The position numbers and the translations under genes were made by a program. The notes below the pieces were generated by a model. The model worked only from the letters and a program-made list of their open reading frames with translations. It had not been told where the DNA came from and did no database searches. Positions 31,838 to 34,872 of a stretch of 34,872 nt of DNA are shown piece by piece (the stretch's first letter is position 1; each line of letters starts with the position of its first letter). The DNA comes from Magnetococcales bacterium DC0425bin3 (GTDB lineage Bacteria; Pseudomonadota; Magnetococcia; Magnetococcales; DC0425bin3): assembly GCA_002753665.1 (NCBI GenBank), contig PEAP01000022.1, positions 1 to 34,872 of the forward strand. Reading direction: 5' to 3'.

Positions 31838-33980
31838 CCCGCTGGCACTGCTGGCGGAAGCGGTCCGCCGCCATCAACAGGGCCGGTTGACCGAGGCGGT
31901 GGGGCTGTATCGCCGGATACTGGCCCAGGATGCGCGTCAGGCCCATGCCCGGCATCTGCTGGGGGTGGCCCTGCACCAGACGGGGCGTGCGGCGGAAGGA
32001 TTGCAGGAAATCGATGCCGCCATCGCCCTGGACGGACGCCAGGCGGATTTCTTCAGCAACCGGGGGACGGTGCTGCGCGCCCTGGGCCGGGACGCGGAGG
32101 CCCTGGCGGCCTTCGACGCCGCCCTGGAACGGCACCCCGCCCACGGCGATGCCCTGTTCAACCGGATGGCCCTGCTGCGGGCGTTGCAGCGCCACGCCGA
32201 GGCCCGGGCCACGGGCCTGGCCCTGCTGCATCATCCTCATCCGGTCCCCGCCGCCCTCAACGAGCTGGGGCTGGCCTGCAAGGCCCTGGGCCGCCATGCC
32301 GAGGCGCTGGAGGCCTTTGCCCGCAGCATTCAGGCCGACCCCAACGCCTTCCAGCCCTTCAGCAACATGGCCAGTTCCCTGCGGGAGCTGGGCCGCCATG
32401 CCGAGGCGGTGGACTGCTGCCGCCAGGCCCTGGCCCGTCAGCCGGAGCTGGCCGGCCTGTGGTGCAACCTGGCCGTGCCCCTCACCAGTCTGGGCCGCAT
32501 CGACCAGGCCCTGGCGGCCCTGGACCGGGCCGCGGCCCTGGGGGGGCGCTCCGGCGGCGGCGTCCCGGAGCCCAGCGCGGCCGATCTGCTCAACAACCGC
32601 GCCCATGCCCTGGTGATCGTGGGCCGCTATCCGGAAGCCCGGGCCGCCCGGGAGCAGGCCCTGGTCCTGGAGCCGGACTTCGAGCAGACCCGGGGCCTGC
32701 TCCACCTGCTGCTCTACCTGCCCGATCTGGATCCGGAGGAACTGTTCACCCTCAACCGGGAGCGGATGGCCGCCTGCCGGACCGCCATCCCGGTCCGCCC
32801 CGCCCCGCCCCGCCGGCGGCTGGCGGCTGGCCAGCGGCTGCGGGTCGGCTATGTCAGTTCGGATTTCTTCGACCATCCCGTGGGGGGCAACCTGATCGGG
32901 CTGTTGGAGCATCACGATCACAGCCGTTGCGAGATCTTCTGCTACGCCGAAGAACGGCGGGTGGATGCCTTCACCGAACGTTTTCGCGCCGCGGCGGATC
33001 ATTGGATCCCCACCAACGGCCTGACCGATGCCCAGGCCGCCGCACGCATCCGGGCCGATGGCATCGATATCCTGGTGTTTCTGGCCGGGCACCACGACCG
33101 CAACCGCCTGCTGCTGGCCGCCCACCGGCCGGCGCCCATCCAGATCAGCTTCCACGATGCCACCACCAGTGGACTGGAGGAGATGGACTACTGGTTGACC
33201 GATCGCACCATCCGGCCACCCGGGTCCCGGGAGCGGTTGACCGAGACGCCGGTGTATCTGCCGGTGTTCTACAACTACCCGGTCCTCGGCGAGGCGCCGG
33301 CGGTGGGAGAATCACCCGTTAAAGCTAACGGTTTCGTCACCTTCGGCTCCTTCAACCATCCGGCCAAGATCAATCACCGGGTCATCGAACTCTGGGCCCG
33401 CATCCTCACCGCCCTGCCCGACGCCCGCCTGCTGCTGAAGTACCAAACCCTCCTGGAACCCGGCAACAGCGCCAGCGAACGCCTGCTCGCCGCCTTCGAA
33501 CACCAGGGCGTGGCCCGAGAGCGGATCAAACTGCTCCACGGCTTCGCGACCCTGCCCGAGCATCTGGACCAGTACCGCCGCATGGACCTGGCCCTGGATC
33601 CCTTTCCCTATACCGGCGCCACCACCACCTTCCAGGCCCTGTGGATGGGCGTGCCCACCGTGACCCTGGCCGGGCCGGGCTTCATCGGCCGCATGGCCGC
33701 CGCCATCCTGGTGCCCGCCGGCCTGGAGGAACTGGTGGCGCCCGACCTCGACGCCTATGTGGCCAAGGCCGTGGCCCTGGCCCGGGATCACGCCACCCTG
33801 GCCCGGCTGCGGCGGGAGCTGCGCCCCCGGGTGGCCGCCTCGCCCCTGTGCGACGCCCCCGGCTACGCCCGCAGCGTTGAACAGGCTTTCCTGAATTTGC
33901 TGGATGGGGGAGACCTCCCTCCACCCTCTGCCGATGACAGCCGCCGTGGGACTGCCGCGCTCCCCCTGGCCACCCCATGA
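31827..33980 (+). CDS. TPR-repeat GT41 (O-GlcNAc transferase/SPINDLY-like) glycosyltransferase
   Basis: The product is 717 residues from the GTG at 31827 (a TTG at 31797 is also in frame). Residues 5-300 are about eight tetratricopeptide repeats (HLLGVALHQTGRAAEGLQEI, NELGLACKALGRHAEALEAF). The GT41 domain starts near 339: RVGYVSSDFFDHPVGGN, DILVFLAGHHDRNRL, NGFVTFGSFNHPAKINH, LLLKYQ with the conserved Lys (538), DLALDPFPYTGATTTFQALW. Bacterial homologues transfer GlcNAc or other sugars to protein or glycan acceptors. Residues about 690-717 come from a palindromic repeat. The stop overlaps the next gene by 4 bases. Codons around 33316-33331 (GTT AAA GCT AAC) are unusual. The acceptor is unknown; surface or flagellar glycosylation is an inference. 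Confidence 0.9.
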   Translation: MRPDPLALLAEAVRRHQQGRLTEAVGLYRRILAQDARQAHARHLLGVALHQTGRAAEGLQEIDAAIALDGRQADFFSNRGTVLRALGRDAEALAAFDAALERHPAHGDALFNRMALLRALQRHAEARATGLALLHHPHPVPAALNELGLACKALGRHAEALEAFARSIQADPNAFQPFSNMASSLRELGRHAEAVDCCRQALARQPELAGLWCNLAVPLTSLGRIDQALAALDRAAALGGRSGGGVPEPSAADLLNNRAHALVIVGRYPEARAAREQALVLEPDFEQTRGLLHLLLYLPDLDPEELFTLNRERMAACRTAIPVRPAPPRRRLAAGQRLRVGYVSSDFFDHPVGGNLIGLLEHHDHSRCEIFCYAEERRVDAFTERFRAAADHWIPTNGLTDAQAAARIRADGIDILVFLAGHHDRNRLLLAAHRPAPIQISFHDATTSGLEEMDYWLTDRTIRPPGSRERLTETPVYLPVFYNYPVLGEAPAVGESPVKANGFVTFGSFNHPAKINHRVIELWARILTALPDARLLLKYQTLLEPGNSASERLLAAFEHQGVARERIKLLHGFATLPEHLDQYRRMDLALDPFPYTGATTTFQALWMGVPTVTLAGPGFIGRMAAAILVPAGLEELVAPDLDAYVAKAVALARDHATLARLRRELRPRVAASPLCDAPGYARSVEQAFLNLLDGGDLPPPSADDSRRGTAALPLATP
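33316..33331. repeat. Short inverted repeat in the GT41 gene
   Basis: CCGTTA-AAGC-TAACGG forms a 6-base-pair hairpin in a run of AT-rich codons. It shares the CGTTA/TAACG arms of the 11-base hairpin in uvrC. Two examples are too few to call a family. Confidence 0.35.
33894..33955 (-). repeat. Palindromic repeat, copy 5, forming the GT41 C-terminus
   Basis: AATTTGCTGGATGGGGGAG, ACCTCCCTCCACCCTCTGCC, then a degraded hairpin (ATGACAGCCGCC / GGGACTGCC). The G/A-rich half is well kept, the hairpin half is not. The coding strand here reads the repeat in the opposite sense to the 27466 copy, giving a Gly/Pro-rich tail (LDGGDLPPPSADD) before the stop. Confidence 0.75.
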
Positions 33981-34872
33981 TCGCCACCCCGGACGACCCG
34001 GACCAGGCCCTGGATGCCGCCCTGGACCACCACCGGCACGGACGGTTCACCGCCGCCATCGCCGGCTATCGGGCCCTCCTGGAAGGCTGGCCCGACCACC
34101 CCCATGCCCACCATTTGCTGGGGGTGGCCCTCAACCAGACCGGCGACCCCGTGGCCGCCCTGGCGTCCATCGACCGGGCCCTGGCGCTGGCCCCGGGTCA
34201 GGCTCCGTTCCGCAACAATCGCGGCGTGGTCCTCCTGGCCCTGGGCCGCAGCGCCGAGGCCCTGGCGGAGTTCCGTGCCGCCCTGGCCCGGCAACCGACC
34301 TATGGCGACGCCGCCTTCAACCTGGCCAGCGCCCTGCTGGCCGAGGACCGCCCCGAGGAAGCCGCCGCGGTGTTCCGTCAGGCCCGGCGCCACCATCCCC
34401 GGCTGCCGGAGTTCCTCAACCGGCTCGGCATCACCTTGCGGCACCAGGGCCGGTTGGAGGATGCCCTGGACGCCTTCCAACGCGCCGTGGTCGCCGACCC
34501 CGACTCCTGGGAATTCCACAACAACCTGGCCAACTGCCTGCGGGATCTGGGCCGCCGGCCGGAGGCGCTGCAGGCCTACCACCTGGCCCTGGACCGCCAG
34601 CCGCGGCGGGCCGAGCTTTGGGTCAACCTGGCCGCTACCCTGATCGGTCTGGGCCAGGCCCACCAGGCCCTGGCGGCCCTGGACCGGGCCGCCGCCCTGA
34701 CGCCGGACGCCGCCGAGATTTTCCAGACCAGGGCCCGGGCCTTGACCCAATTGGCCCGCTACCGGGAGGCCGGCCGCATGCGCCTGCGGGCCGTGGCCCT
34801 GGACCCGGGCTACGATCAGGTCCGGGGCCTGCTCAACCTGCTGCTGCATCGCCCGGACCCGACCCCGACCCT
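33977..34872 (+). CDS. TPR-repeat protein, probable second GT41 glycosyltransferase (3' end outside window)
   Basis: About 298 N-terminal codons are present, all tetratricopeptide repeats: HHLLGVALNQTGDPVAAL, NNRGVVLLALGRSAEALAEF, NRLGITLRHQGRLEDALDAF, NNLANCLRDLGRRPEALQAY and others. The repeat layout and the closing GLLNLLLHRPDP parallel the first protein (GLLHLLLYLPDL at the same point), so the missing part is predicted to be a GT41 catalytic domain; this is inference. The ATG at 33977 overlaps the upstream stop (ATGA), so the genes are translationally coupled paralogues, probably from tandem duplication. Confidence 0.85.
   Translation, partial: MIATPDDPDQALDAALDHHRHGRFTAAIAGYRALLEGWPDHPHAHHLLGVALNQTGDPVAALASIDRALALAPGQAPFRNNRGVVLLALGRSAEALAEFRAALARQPTYGDAAFNLASALLAEDRPEEAAAVFRQARRHHPRLPEFLNRLGITLRHQGRLEDALDAFQRAVVADPDSWEFHNNLANCLRDLGRRPEALQAYHLALDRQPRRAELWVNLAATLIGLGQAHQALAALDRAAALTPDAAEIFQTRARALTQLARYREAGRMRLRAVALDPGYDQVRGLLNLLLHRPDPTPT

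Overview
The window is GC-rich chromosomal DNA from a Gram-negative bacterium, most likely a pseudomonadotan (proteobacterium). The evidence is a set of housekeeping genes (pheA, lgt, uvrC, pgsA, rsmJ, hrpA with its long C-terminal region, tesA divergent from ybbA-ybbP), outer-membrane export (TolC family) and lipoprotein maturation. The mix of FkbM methyltransferases, tandem TPR/GT41 glycosyltransferases and nonulosonate glycan genes would fit a Magnetococcales-like lineage, but that placement is an inference and nothing here proves it. No rRNA, tRNA, CRISPR array, transposase or phage structural gene was found.

Layout. (1) 1-8895, minus strand: a compact surface-glycan operon, in transcription order sugar O-acyltransferase, GH43-like beta-propeller, WbqC-like protein, CMP-nonulosonate synthetase, asparagine-synthase-like protein, GT4 glycosyltransferase and FkbM methyltransferase, then a Sel1-repeat protein and a TolC-family lipoprotein cut by the window edge. 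The first five genes overlap by 1-4 bases. (2) 9005-11685, plus strand: a DUF2172/DUF4910 M28-like protein, a palindromic repeat, and a secreted DUF2807-like beta-helix protein. (3) 11799-14289, minus: modC, modB and modA, the molybdate importer. (4) 14466-18482, minus: pheA-lgt-uvrC-pgsA, a tight housekeeping operon. (5) 18590-23417, plus: rsmJ and hrpA. (6) 23418-26089: a 793-base gene-free, AT-richer stretch and two related Xre-family regulators separated by three palindromic structures. (7) 26109-29972: ybbP- and ybbA-like ABC genes on the minus strand, divergent from tesA on the plus strand, with interlocked start codons. (8) 30014-34872, plus: a polytopic membrane protein and two TPR/GT41 proteins, the second cut by the right edge.

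The most unusual element is a dispersed palindromic repeat of about 70-75 bases. There are five recognisable copies (10558, 24083, 24860, 27466, 33894) and two shorter related hairpins (24932, 25022). It combines a short-loop hairpin with a G/A-rich tract that ends in a second palindrome. One copy lies in-frame inside the ybbP-like permease gene and another forms the C-terminal tail of a GT41 glycosyltransferase, in opposite orientations relative to translation. This recalls the Rickettsia palindromic elements, which are known to insert in-frame into genes.

How the genes work together: regions 1 and 8 both point to elaborate cell-surface or protein glycosylation (activated nonulosonate, glycosyl transfer, O-acylation, export, GT41-type transfer). 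The two Xre proteins share a DNA-binding domain and a short C-terminal module but lack a LexA-type peptidase domain, so they look like a small regulator family of their own.
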